From: CAVQNQ01 sp963714205
Lineage (GTDB): Bacteria > Acidobacteriota > Terriglobia > Bryobacterales > Bryobacteraceae
Direction of reading: 5' to 3'
Assembly (NCBI GenBank): GCA_963714205.1
Contig: CAVQNQ010000008.1
Coordinates: 1 to 64,000 of the forward strand
DNA: 64,000 bases
The notes below the pieces were generated by a model. The model was not told the DNA's origin, searched no databases, and worked only from the letters and a program-made list of their open reading frames with translations. Below, piece by piece: positions 33,740 through 42,403 of this stretch (position 1 is the stretch's first letter; each line of letters opens with the position of its first letter). A program made the position numbers and the translations under genes.

Positions 33740-33928
33740 ACAGAAATTCTGGGCCGGTATGCATCCATCTACAACGATGCGATAGACATCTATTGCCGCG
33801 AGGCCGAATCCCACCCGGAACTCGCGACCGGCAGCGTCAGTTCTGGGTTCGCGGTGGCCACTTTCGGCGGTCGTGGCGTACGCTTTCAGATTTCCGTTTG
33901 GCGTCTGCCCGCACCCCAGGCAGAATGA
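33497..33928 (+). CDS. Doubtful hypothetical protein
   Basis: The frame opens at a TTG within the palindrome region and has no good ribosome binding site. Only the last 65 codons (FWTEILGRYASIYNDAIDIY, GFAVATFGGRGVRFQISVW) look protein-like. It may be the end of a gene whose 5' part was replaced by the palindromic and GC-rich sequence. No family recognised. Confidence 0.3.
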   Translation: MGVKGCEVKTKDLGRTVLAFQNLKFSERPGASKRNKIRGSERFGRLGCRLDARGGPRRRCRPGGPFTAHYCTVFRRPKQFWTEILGRYASIYNDAIDIYCREAESHPELATGSVSSGFAVATFGGRGVRFQISVWRLPAPQAE

Positions 33929-33934
33929 CAGACA

Positions 33935-34498
33935 TTAATGGCTGGGCCGTTTCGGGCAGTCGGTGAAATGCGTCCGCATATGGCTTGCCGTGAGCTGAGA
34001 TCCGCAGCCCCAGCCGCACGGCATTCGCCGCCCAGGTGGCCGACCGCGCTTGGCTTTCGATCTCTCCGTTCCGTTCCGAAGTGGCCTTCTTAGCCGTCCT
34101 CCGTAGTCAGATTTCGCGGCAGCCGACCCGCGCCGAACCCCAGGCCGCCGGAGGCTCGCGGCCACCAGTGACGAAGGTCGGTCGACGTGGCCTGGGAATG
34201 CCGGCCGTTTCGGGCATCCTGTGAAGTGCGCCCGCATCTCGTGCCCGCTGAGCGCGATACCACAACCCCAACCGCAGGCCATCCGGGGCCCTCGCGGGCG
34301 CCCTATCGGCCGGCGCTCCGTTGGCGGACGCCCCGTGAGTCTCGAGTTTTGCAGCGACTTCGCTGCACGAACCCAACGCCGACAGTTGTTGCACTTCTCC
34401 GATACACATCGCCTGCAGAACGGTAGATCCGCATACTCCGCATTCCGGATGAGGTGAATGTCTGCATAACAGCATTGACAGAAACGCATGCGTGTCAT
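33935..34498 (-). CDS. Zinc-finger protein with two CGWGCG fingers
   Basis: 187 residues from ATG 34498. The N-terminus MTRMRFCQCCYADIHL continues to FCRRCVSEKCNNCRRW, a Cys-rich ribbon. Two C-terminal repeats then share CGWGCG, about ten residues, an H in the MR(A/T)HFT segment, and CPKRP: each is a C2HC-type finger with a Trp in the knuckle, separated by an Arg-rich GRPPGRR linker. Likely a nucleic-acid-binding protein. Upstream the frame is open through a GC-rich repeat island, so a much longer reading is unreliable. I do not recognise a named family. Confidence 0.6.
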   Translation of the reverse strand: MTRMRFCQCCYADIHLIRNAEYADLPFCRRCVSEKCNNCRRWVRAAKSLQNSRLTGRPPTERRPIGRPRGPRMACGWGCGIALSGHEMRAHFTGCPKRPAFPGHVDRPSSLVAASLRRPGVRRGSAAAKSDYGGRLRRPLRNGTERSKAKRGRPPGRRMPCGWGCGSQLTASHMRTHFTDCPKRPSH

Positions 34499-34589
34499 TT
34501 GTTCCGTCCACCGAGCGACACTCAAAGTCGTAGGAGGAGTGCCTCTACGATTCCATCTTACAGGTCCCTCGGCCCTTCGGCCGTCACGA

Positions 34590-35200
34590 ACGGCGCCCGT
34601 TGTCCCCGGGACGCAGTGCGGCTTGCGAGCGCCGAACCGCGCCAACATCCGCCGCTTCGCCTGCACCAGCCCAAAGCCACTGCGCTGCCTGCGATAACCG
34701 TGGCGGTTGCCAAGCCGCGCGTCGACGTGGATCGGCGCCGCTCGGGCGTCGCGAACGGCGCGCGGCCGCGGAAGGCGGGCGCGGCCGTGCACAGCGCCGT
34801 GCGCACGACGGCCGCGTCCGCGAGAACACGGCGGGCGAGATGCGAACCGCAGACATCCCGCGCCCGAGGCGCGCCAGCTCCGACGGGCCCCGCGACACCG
34901 CTGGGCTTCAGCGTGGCTCGCGTGCCAGTACTGTCGCGTTCGCGTGCAAACGGGCCCGCTGTCGCGCGTGCGGCACGAACGGCGGCCGGCGAGGAAGCCG
35001 GCGAAGCTCGGCCTGCTGCCGTGACCGATTCGAATCCGGCGCGGCGAGGTCTTCACGCTAGTTGCCCGAGGCAACCGTGGCGGTCGCCGCACCGCGGGCA
35101 ACTGGGGCCGCCGCTCGCTCGGCACGCACGGCGGCCGGCCGCGGAAGCCGGCGCGGTGCCGTGCAAGAGACCGATCGGCGCGGACTGACGGAAAGGCGGC
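34590..35200 (+). repeat. GC-rich dispersed repeat island E
   Basis: Very GC-rich DNA with the recurring core GCGGCCGGCCGCGGAAGCCG at 35131 and degenerate copies near 34761 and 34965, plus ACCGTGGCGGTCGCCGC and GTGCGCACGACGGCCGCGTC. Same orientation as islands D, A, F, C and B. Long open frames here exist on every frame because stops are rare; none is supported. 35201-35341 holds nothing recognised. Confidence 0.75.
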
Positions 35201-35341
35201 CGCGGGCGGAAGGGCGGGTCTAAGCGAGGCAGCGGGCCACAGAACGGTGCGGCAGTGAGTTCGCTTTAACGATGGGTCAGGCGGCACTCTTCGGGCGGCG
35301 ACAAGGGAAGGTGACCACGCCGTCTACTATACAGCGGTGGC

Positions 35342-35752
35342 TCACTCCATGAGCTGCCGAATGTGGCTACACACAGTGAGAAGTTGGGAGCCATCCAGGC
35401 GGCCGATCATGTTACGGATAACGGTTGCCAATACCGCCGTCGTAGCTGACATGCCGAGGTTGGCTGACTGCTCGATGAGAAAGCCGGCTTTCGCGAGCTT
35501 CAGCGGCCTCAGGAAGTAGTAGTCCATGCCACTGTCGGTCAGTTCCACAATGATGTTGGCCAAGGCATCGCGATGTTTCGTGCTGTCCGTCGCCTCCTCG
35601 ACAGTGGCGAGGACCGCGAGGGTCTTCGCCCGGAGGCTCTCCGAGTGGTAGAAACGTAGGAACGGTTGAGGTAACGGCGAGGACGTCTTGACCACCCGCT
35701 TGACACGTGGCTTGGCGGGTGGTTTAGGCGGTTGTTGGCGGGACACAGGCAC
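35342..35752 (-). CDS. Hypothetical protein (136 aa)
   Basis: The GTG at 35752 has AGGAGG 8 nt upstream; an ATG at 35758 has it only 2 nt away and is less likely. A basic Pro-rich N-terminus (QQPPKPPAKPRVKRVVKTSS) precedes a helical domain with SESLRAKTLAVLATVEEATD, IIVELTDSGMDYYFLRPLKL and AVLATVIRNMIGRLDGSQLL. Good coding character, no named family recognised. It stands alone between two GC-rich islands. Confidence 0.6.
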   Translation of the reverse strand: MPVSRQQPPKPPAKPRVKRVVKTSSPLPQPFLRFYHSESLRAKTLAVLATVEEATDSTKHRDALANIIVELTDSGMDYYFLRPLKLAKAGFLIEQSANLGMSATTAVLATVIRNMIGRLDGSQLLTVCSHIRQLME

Positions 35753-35929
35753 GATCATCTCCTCCTGGCAAAGACGAAATGGGATTTCAATGTCAGCGCG
35801 CTCGGCAAAACACTCCCATTCACGCGAGTAAAGCATCATCTTCCGGTCGTCCTTGGCGCCCCAGAAGGCTTTTTGGACAGTTCTCAATATACCTCGACAC
35901 TGCTTAGCCTGCGGATCAACAGGGAGGAC

Positions 35930-36346
35930 TGTCCAGCGGTCCAGCGTGCGCCGCGGGTCGCGGCGCGACAAGCGCGCGCCGAACCCCCAATGCCGCGCTT
36001 AGCGTGCGGACCGCCGACGTGGCTCCCGCGCATGTCGCCGGCCAGAAAGTCGGGGCCCGGACCGCGCTAACCGCGGCGGTCGCCGCGCCGTTGGCGTCCG
36101 TGTCCGCCCCCCCTCGGCCGGCACGAGCGGCGGCCGGCCGCGGAAGCCCACACCTTGCGCACGGCGGCCGCGTCCGCGAGACGCGGCGCCAGAGCGAGAT
36201 CCGAACTGCCGACGACTCGCACATAGCGGGCGCACTTCCGGCCTCGCGCGTGGGAGAGCCCTATCGAGAGGGGCCGGCCGGAAGACGCTGCCCCGTGGCC
36301 ACCGTGGCGGTCGCCGCTCGGCCGGCACGAACGGCGGCCGGCCGCG
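35930..36346 (+). repeat. GC-rich dispersed repeat island D
   Basis: Core GGCGGCCGGCCGCGG at about 36128 and 36329, with ACCGTGGCGGTCGCCGC at 36298 and GCACGGCGGCCGCGTCCGCG at 36157. Its right edge abuts the stop codon of the small peptide gene 36348-36483. Confidence 0.75.
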
Positions 36347-36347
36347 G

Positions 36348-36483
36348 TCACGAGCAACCGCATCCCAGGCCGGGCGGGATGATGATCTTCAACCCGTTCG
36401 AGACGTGATACACGATGCTCGAGTTGATCCGGTGGTTCGAGCAGCGGCTGGACCGATTCGGCTTTTGTGGTCGTCGTGGTCAT
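36348..36483 (-). CDS. Candidate 44-residue Cys-ended peptide, one apparent frameshift
   Basis: The ATG at 36483 has a strong AGGAG 8 nt upstream and lies 20 bp after the tolC-like stop, in the same operon. The first 18 codons read MTTTTTKAESVQPLLEPP. In that frame the rest is low quality, but one base over it reads INSSIVYHVSNGLKIIIPPG and LGCGCS then stop; dropping one G at about 36432 (CCGGATC) joins them. The C-terminal Gly-Cys-Gly-Cys-Ser and a leader-like front resemble a modified-peptide precursor, and the adjacent exporter could carry it. Frameshift and role are both inference. Confidence 0.4.
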
Positions 36484-36503
36484 CGCAGAGTCTCCTGCCG
36501 GAC

Positions 36504-38135
36504 CTATTTCACGACTGCCAGCGCGTCGCGCGGCGCGGGGGCAGGCTCCGCAATCCGTGCTCCCGTCACCACGGCCTCGGGCCCCAGATATGCCCCCAAA
36601 TGCTCTTCGGCGCCGCCGAGCGAGCGTGCGAGGCTCAATTTCGCGAGGTTATGGGCAAACAGCGCCGTGATGTAGTCCAGATCCGCCGACGCTACCGCCT
36701 GCTGCGCCTGGCTCACCTCGACCGAATCCGAGACTCCTGCGTCAAACTTCTCCCGAGTGAGTTGCAGATTATCCCGCGCCACCTGCTGATTGTTCTTGGA
36801 CAACTGGACCTGGTTGGCTGCCGCCTCCAGGTCCAGGTAGGCGTTTCGAACATCGCTCTCGATCCGCGCGCGCATGTCCTCCATTTCGGCGCGCCGCTGG
36901 TCAAACCCCGCTTGCGCCTGTTCGATATCGCCGCGCACACGCCCGCCCTGCCAGATCGGGATGTTCACGGTGCCGGTCACCGTGTAGGTGTGATCCGCCT
37001 GGTTGAAGCGCGTTCCGATTTCCCCGAGATCCGCCGATAGCGAAAGCGATGGATAGCGCTCGGCGCCCGCCGCCGCGAGGGTCTTTTCCGCCGCTTTCAA
37101 CTGCGCGGCCGCCGCCTTCAGGTCGGAACGCACCGCGAACGCCTGCCGTACCGCATCGTCAACCGACAGTGCGGGGGCCGGAGAATAGCCGATATCGTCG
37201 GTGATCTCGTAATCCTCGTTCGGCGGAAGGCCGGTCAGACGCGCCAGATTGATCTTCTGCCGGTAAAGGTCGTTCTCCAGCGTTGTTAGGCGCTGCCGCT
37301 CGGTCTGCGCCCGCACCCTGTCCTGATTCAGGTCCAACTGCGCCGCCAAACCCGCGCCTCGCCGTTTAAGAGTCTGGTGATACACCGCGTCCGACGTTTC
37401 CAGTTGTGCACGTTCCGAGGCCACACGCGCCTTAGCGGCCACCACTTGCAGATACGAAGCGCCTACCGCGAGTACCACAGTATCGCGCGCATCCGCCATC
37501 GCCGCCTCATTCGCCTGAACAACGTACTGCGCTGAGCGGTAATTGTTCAGTGCGGTCAGATCCACCAGGTTCTGCGTCAGCGTGGCTCGCAGATCGAAGT
37601 AGCTGATCGGCCCTACCACATTAGGGAGACGCAGCGGGGCGCCGTGGCCGCCGACCGAGCCCCCGATAGCACTGCCGATGGCATTCTGAATGCCGAGGGT
37701 GGCAATGTCCGTTGTGAGGTAATTCTGGCGAAACGCGGCGCTCAGATTCGGCAGCAGATTGCTGCGCGACACCGTGGCTTGCCCGCGTGCCTGACGCACC
37801 GCGGTAGCCAACCCGATCGTTCCCAGGTTGTACTCCAGTCCGCGCTGAATGGCCTCGCGGAAGGATAGTCTGCCGCTGAACGGTTTCTTCAAGAGACTCG
37901 GCGCACTACCCGCGTAAGGTCCGCTGACCTGAACCGTTGTGTTGATCGTGTTGACGCTCGTCGTCGCGCCCGGAATCGGCGTCTGCGCTGCTGCCGCCGA
38001 GCCCGTCTCTGCGGTGCGCCCCGAAAGCGGAAGCTGTGTGGCAACCGAAGTAGAGCTCGAACTCGACCGCGCCCCCAATTGCGCCAGCGCCATCGCCGGC
38101 GTAAGAACCATAATCAGAAAGATACTCCGCATCAT
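36504..38135 (-). CDS. Outer-membrane efflux protein, TolC family
   Basis: 543 residues. Signal peptide MMRSIFLIMVLTPAMALAQ preceded by a GGGGGG tract. After a Ser/Thr/Ala-rich region, two OEP repeats follow (FREAIQRGLEYNLGTIGLA, RQARGQATVSRSNLLPNLSA; then DDAVRQAFAVRSDLKAAAAQ, YPSLSLSADLGEIGTRF). Heptad-rich stretches (ARIESDVRNAYLDLEAAANQ) form the periplasmic tunnel. It forms the outer-membrane channel for the ABC exporter encoded upstream; last large gene of the operon. Confidence 0.85.
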   Translation of the reverse strand: MMRSIFLIMVLTPAMALAQLGARSSSSSTSVATQLPLSGRTAETGSAAAAQTPIPGATTSVNTINTTVQVSGPYAGSAPSLLKKPFSGRLSFREAIQRGLEYNLGTIGLATAVRQARGQATVSRSNLLPNLSAAFRQNYLTTDIATLGIQNAIGSAIGGSVGGHGAPLRLPNVVGPISYFDLRATLTQNLVDLTALNNYRSAQYVVQANEAAMADARDTVVLAVGASYLQVVAAKARVASERAQLETSDAVYHQTLKRRGAGLAAQLDLNQDRVRAQTERQRLTTLENDLYRQKINLARLTGLPPNEDYEITDDIGYSPAPALSVDDAVRQAFAVRSDLKAAAAQLKAAEKTLAAAGAERYPSLSLSADLGEIGTRFNQADHTYTVTGTVNIPIWQGGRVRGDIEQAQAGFDQRRAEMEDMRARIESDVRNAYLDLEAAANQVQLSKNNQQVARDNLQLTREKFDAGVSDSVEVSQAQQAVASADLDYITALFAHNLAKLSLARSLGGAEEHLGAYLGPEAVVTGARIAEPAPAPRDALAVVK

Positions 38136-38146
38136 ATTCCCCCCCG

Positions 38147-39292
38147 TCAGCCAAGTTGTTTCCGGAACCGCCTGACGCTGAGCGTCAGCAGCACCACCGT
38201 AAAGGCGACCAGTGCGAGCATGTGAGGCCAGACCGCCAGGAGACCACTGCCTTTCAGAAGCACCGACCGTGTGATAATCCCGAAGTGCCGGATGGGATTC
38301 AGCAACGTTAACGGCTGCATCCATTGCGGCATCGCCTCCACCGGCGTCAGTGCGCCGGAGAGCGAAGCCAGCGGCGGGTTGACGAAGAAGGCCATCAACT
38401 GCGCCTGCTGGGCCGATTTGGTGAAAGTCGCTATAAAGGTTCCGATGCCGATGCCCGCAAGCATGCAGAGCATCGCGCCCGCCAGCACCAGCAGAAAGCT
38501 CCCGCGGAACGGCACGCCGAACGCCACCCGGATCAGCGCCGTTGCGAACAGAATCATCATGCAGAGCAGCAGGAACAGCGGCGTGATCTTGGCCAGGATG
38601 ATTTCACCCGTGCCGGCCGGGGTCATCAGAAGCTGCTCCACAGTGCCAGCTTCACGCTCTTTTACCAGCGCCGCCGACGCAATCAGTGAGCCGTTGAGCA
38701 TCAGCAGCACACCCAGCGTTCCGGTGACGATGAACCAGGGGGTCACCAGCCCCGGGTTGAACAGAAACGCAGGGTGCAGGATGACGCGCCCACGCCGGCT
38801 CACATCATTGGCCGAAATCGGCCGGTACTGCGCGTGCAGGCCATCCAACTGCGGGTATACCTGGCTCCAGTTGCGGAGCACGCTTTGCGCATATCCTTGC
38901 GCGATCGCGGCAGTGTTGGCGTTCATCGCGTTTAGCACAATCTGAACGTCCGGCTGCCTTGCGCGCTCCAGGTCGCGTGCGAAGTTGTAGGGGATCACCA
39001 TGCCCGCATCCAGGTCGCCCCGGCCCATGGCGGTGCCGAGTTGGTCCGTTGAAAAGTACGTGTTCGCCAGGCGAAATGCGCCGCTCTCTGTCATGTTGGC
39101 GATCAGGTCCCGGCTCTGCGGCGAATGATCCAGGTCGACTACGCCCATCTTCAGGTGATCGACGGTTGGGTTCAGCGCGAACCCGAATAGCAGCAGTTGG
39201 ACCGTGGGCGGCACGATCAGCGAGGCCAGGACCCGCTTATCCCGCCGGATCTGGCCGAGTTCCTTCCGAATGAGTGCAATTAGGCGTGTCAT
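38147..39292 (-). CDS. ABC-2 type permease, second of pair
   Basis: 381 residues. N-terminal MTRLIALIRKELGQIRRDKR and one membrane helix, a periplasmic domain (MGVVDLDHSPQSRDLIANM, LDAGMVIPYNFARDLERARQ), then five helices with the REAGTVEQLLMTPAGTGEII signature of ABC-2 exporters (YhhJ-like). Overlaps the upstream permease by 4 bp (ATGA). Forms the membrane pore together with 39289-40377. Confidence 0.85.
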   Translation of the reverse strand: MTRLIALIRKELGQIRRDKRVLASLIVPPTVQLLLFGFALNPTVDHLKMGVVDLDHSPQSRDLIANMTESGAFRLANTYFSTDQLGTAMGRGDLDAGMVIPYNFARDLERARQPDVQIVLNAMNANTAAIAQGYAQSVLRNWSQVYPQLDGLHAQYRPISANDVSRRGRVILHPAFLFNPGLVTPWFIVTGTLGVLLMLNGSLIASAALVKEREAGTVEQLLMTPAGTGEIILAKITPLFLLLCMMILFATALIRVAFGVPFRGSFLLVLAGAMLCMLAGIGIGTFIATFTKSAQQAQLMAFFVNPPLASLSGALTPVEAMPQWMQPLTLLNPIRHFGIITRSVLLKGSGLLAVWPHMLALVAFTVVLLTLSVRRFRKQLG

Positions 39293-40377
39293 ATGCTTAG
39301 TTGCATCCTCCGCAGCTTTCTCCAGCCGAGTACATAGAACACCGTGCCGATTTGCGCGATCCTGACGACGCTCCACCACATGGCCGGCCATCCACCACCC
39401 TTCAGCAAGGCATCGCGGACGATCTCGATGTAGTACCGGGCCCACACCATGGACGACACCCAGCGAATGCCCGACGGAATGTTCTGGACCGGAAAAATCA
39501 GGCCGGAGAGCAGAAACGTCAGCAGAAAACCTCCGAGGGCTACGGCCTGAATCGCCGCGGCCTGGCTGGGAATGGCGAGGCCAATAAAGGAACCGAATGC
39601 AACCACGCAGAACGCGTAGAGAACGGTCGCCACGATGAACACCGAGGGGTCACCCGCGAAGCTCAGTCCGAAATAGCTGAACAGCAGAATGACGGAGAGG
39701 AACGCTTCCGCCAGCGCGATCGCGACGAAAGCCAGGATCTTGCCCAATAGGAATTCGTGCGCCGAAATACTGGAAACGTAGACCTGCAGGATGGTCTTTT
39801 GCTCGCCTTCCTTGGACAAAGCGAGAGCGGCGAGCAGGGCCGGGAACATGGAGATTCCCATAACGAAAACGCCGGGGCCATAGAACTTTTTCGAGTCACG
39901 ACCCGGGTTGAACCACAGCCGGATATCGGCTTTCACGGGCTGGGCTTCGGGCCGGTAGTTCGATACGATCTGCCCCGCATAGCCCTGCACCAGGCGCGCG
40001 GTATTGGCGTCCGTGGCATCCACGAGAAGCTGCACCTCGGTATTCCGGCCACGCGCCATGTCGCGGCCGAAATGTTCAGGAATGACCAGCACCGCTCGCG
40101 CGGTATTCGTCAGGAACGCATCCGCCGGCGGCCGCGAACTGGGCCAGGAGACGATGTGAAAGGTCAGGGAAGCTCGAAAGGCATCGACGAAATCGCGCGA
40201 AGCCGGAGTGCTATCGAGATCCTGCACGACAATCGGCAGACCGGTGACTGTGAGCGAGACGGCATTGCCGAGCAGCAACATCAGGCACAGCGGCAGCACC
40301 AGTGCCAGAACCAGCGCCAGCCGGTCGCGCGCGATCTGAGTCAGTTCTTTGCGCATTTGAGCGAACACACGCCGCAT
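39289..40377 (-). CDS. ABC-2 type permease, first of pair
   Basis: 362 residues. ATG directly after AGGAGGACTAAG. Same layout as its neighbour: MRRVFAQMRKELTQIARDRL, periplasmic VQDLDSTPASRDFVDAFR and VLVIPEHFGRDMARGRNTEV, then helices with SKEGEQKTILQVYVSSISAH and FLLSGLIFPVQNIPSGIRWV. The pair is homologous and probably forms a heterodimer. Confidence 0.85.
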   Translation of the reverse strand: MRRVFAQMRKELTQIARDRLALVLALVLPLCLMLLLGNAVSLTVTGLPIVVQDLDSTPASRDFVDAFRASLTFHIVSWPSSRPPADAFLTNTARAVLVIPEHFGRDMARGRNTEVQLLVDATDANTARLVQGYAGQIVSNYRPEAQPVKADIRLWFNPGRDSKKFYGPGVFVMGISMFPALLAALALSKEGEQKTILQVYVSSISAHEFLLGKILAFVAIALAEAFLSVILLFSYFGLSFAGDPSVFIVATVLYAFCVVAFGSFIGLAIPSQAAAIQAVALGGFLLTFLLSGLIFPVQNIPSGIRWVSSMVWARYYIEIVRDALLKGGGWPAMWWSVVRIAQIGTVFYVLGWRKLRRMQLSI

Positions 40378-40378
40378 C

Positions 40379-42403
40379 TTAGTCCTCCTTCGATACCTTG
40401 CCCAGCCTGCGGGCCTTTTCCACCACCACGATGAAGACATCTTCGAGGGAGTACGGCTGCTCATATGCGTCCCGCACCTCGACGCCGGCTTTATAGAGCC
40501 TGGCGATGGTGTCGCGTTTGCCCGATTCCACGTCGTCGTCTACGATCACGTGCAGCCGGTCGCCAAACAAAGAAATGCGCCAGCGGTCTTCCTTCTCGCG
40601 CAGCAGATCCGCGGCGTATTGCGGTCTATCCACCAGGAACTCGAGCAGATGCCCGCCCTGCGCCTCTTTCACTCCGCGAGGCGTGCCTTCCGCTACCAAC
40701 TCACCCGCGACCATGAGGCCCAGGCGGTTGCACTGCTCAGCCTCTTCCAGATAATGCGTGGTCACCAAAATCGCCGTGCCGCGATCGGCCAGGCTGTTGA
40801 TCATGCGCCAGAAGTCGCGTCGTGCCAGCGGATCGACGCCCGAGGTCGGTTCATCCAGGAACAGCACGCTCGGCTCATGTAGAATCGCGGCGCCGAACGC
40901 CACGCGCTGCTTCCACCCGCCCGGCAGGCTCCCCGTAAGGAGGTGTTTCTTTCCTTCGAGGCCCGAAAACTCCAACACCCAGCGCTTCTTGGCCTCGATC
41001 TCCTGCTCGGGAACACCATAAACGCCGGCGAAGAAATTCAGGTTTTCTTCGATCGAAAGATCGTCGTAGAGCGAGAACTTCTGCGACATATAGCCGATTC
41101 GGCTACGCACGTCGCGCGAGCGCAAGCTGCCGCGTTCGCCCGCCAATTCCATCGATCCCGTCGTCGGTTCGAGCAGCCCGCACAGCATGCGAATCGTGGT
41201 CGTCTTGCCGGCGCCATTCGCGCCCAGCAAGCCGTAGATCTCGCCGTAGCGCACCTGAACGTTCACCCGGTTGACTGCCGTAAATGCTCCAAAGCGCTTG
41301 GTGAGGTCCTTGGCTCCGATCGCAACCTGCCCCTTGAGGTTGCGGTGATCGCGCCCGCCCGGATAGGCCGGAGCATTCTCGCGACCGCCGAAGCGCCGCA
41401 GCGTCGCCACAAACGTGTTCTCCAGCGTCGGTTGGTCGACCCGGAAAATATCCGAGTCGAGATTCGCAGCACCAAGTGCCGCCTTGACCTGCTCGCTGCC
41501 GCGACCGGCGTCCGGAGTAATCACATCCAGCCGATCGCCAAACCGCTGGACATCTATGATGTCGGGGACAATTTCTGGATACTGCTGCGATTCGCCGAGC
41601 AGAACCTCTTCCGCCTTGGCCAGATCATTGGTGTGGACTTCGAGCCGCTTCGTGCCTGCCCTCCCGCGCAGTTCCGCGGGCGTGCCGAGGTCCCGAATCT
41701 CGCCCAGATGCATCAATGCCACGCGATGGCAGCGCTCCGCCTCGTCGAGATAGGGAGTGGCCACCAGGATGGTCAATCCGTCCATAGCCAGATGCGCCAG
41801 GGTGTCCCAGAATTCGCGGCGGGAGACCGGGTCCACGCCAGTGGTCGGCTCGTCGAGCAGAAGCACGTTCGGCTGCGCTACCAGGGCGCACGCCAGCGCC
41901 AGCTTCTGTTTCATGCCGCCAGAAAGGCGCCCAGCCAGGCGTCCCGCGAAGCGGTCCATGTCGAACATCGAAAGATACCGGTGCCCGCGCTCCTCGATTT
42001 CCCGCGGTGGCACACGCCGCAGATCGCCGATATAGCGGATGTTCTCTTCTACGGTGAGATCCGGGTACAGGCTGAACGACTGGGTGAGATACCCGGTTTG
42101 CGATCGGGCTTCGCGCGCCGGAACGCCGAACACATCGGCGGTGCCACCGGTGGCTTCCATAACGCCGGCCAGAATCTGGAACGTCGATGTTTTCCCCGCG
42201 CCATCCGGCCCGATCAGCCCGAAGATCTCTCCCCGGCGGACATCGAAGCCGATGCCGCGAACAGCCTCCACCGTCCCGTAGCGTTTTGTCAGACCTTCAA
42301 CCGCAATGGCGCTCAGGGCCAGTGACGGTCGATTTTGGGTAAGTGTTGCCACGGTCAATTCTCCAAAACCAGCGGTTTGATCCTCATGATTCGCGGTGCT
42401 CAT
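40379..42403 (-). CDS. Tandem ABC transporter ATPase (RbbA-like, two nucleotide-binding domains)
   Basis: 674 residues with two ATPase domains. First: GPDGAGKTS (Asp in the P-loop, unusual), signature LSGGMKQKLALACALVAQ, LLLDEPTTGVDP. Second: GANGAGKTT, degenerate signature LPGGWKQRVAF, LFLDEPTSGVDP. A single chain with both domains matches the ATPase half of YhiI-RbbA-YhhJ exporters, but without the C-terminal membrane domain, which is here two separate genes. Start overlaps the HlyD gene stop by 4 bp. Confidence 0.85.
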   Translation of the reverse strand: MSTANHEDQTAGFGELTVATLTQNRPSLALSAIAVEGLTKRYGTVEAVRGIGFDVRRGEIFGLIGPDGAGKTSTFQILAGVMEATGGTADVFGVPAREARSQTGYLTQSFSLYPDLTVEENIRYIGDLRRVPPREIEERGHRYLSMFDMDRFAGRLAGRLSGGMKQKLALACALVAQPNVLLLDEPTTGVDPVSRREFWDTLAHLAMDGLTILVATPYLDEAERCHRVALMHLGEIRDLGTPAELRGRAGTKRLEVHTNDLAKAEEVLLGESQQYPEIVPDIIDVQRFGDRLDVITPDAGRGSEQVKAALGAANLDSDIFRVDQPTLENTFVATLRRFGGRENAPAYPGGRDHRNLKGQVAIGAKDLTKRFGAFTAVNRVNVQVRYGEIYGLLGANGAGKTTTIRMLCGLLEPTTGSMELAGERGSLRSRDVRSRIGYMSQKFSLYDDLSIEENLNFFAGVYGVPEQEIEAKKRWVLEFSGLEGKKHLLTGSLPGGWKQRVAFGAAILHEPSVLFLDEPTSGVDPLARRDFWRMINSLADRGTAILVTTHYLEEAEQCNRLGLMVAGELVAEGTPRGVKEAQGGHLLEFLVDRPQYAADLLREKEDRWRISLFGDRLHVIVDDDVESGKRDTIARLYKAGVEVRDAYEQPYSLEDVFIVVVEKARRLGKVSKED

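Noticed and set aside
33935..35287. 450-residue reading of the zinc-finger gene including the GC-rich island
   Set aside because: Only the last 187 residues are protein-like. The rest is repeat sequence without stops, so the start was placed at 34498.
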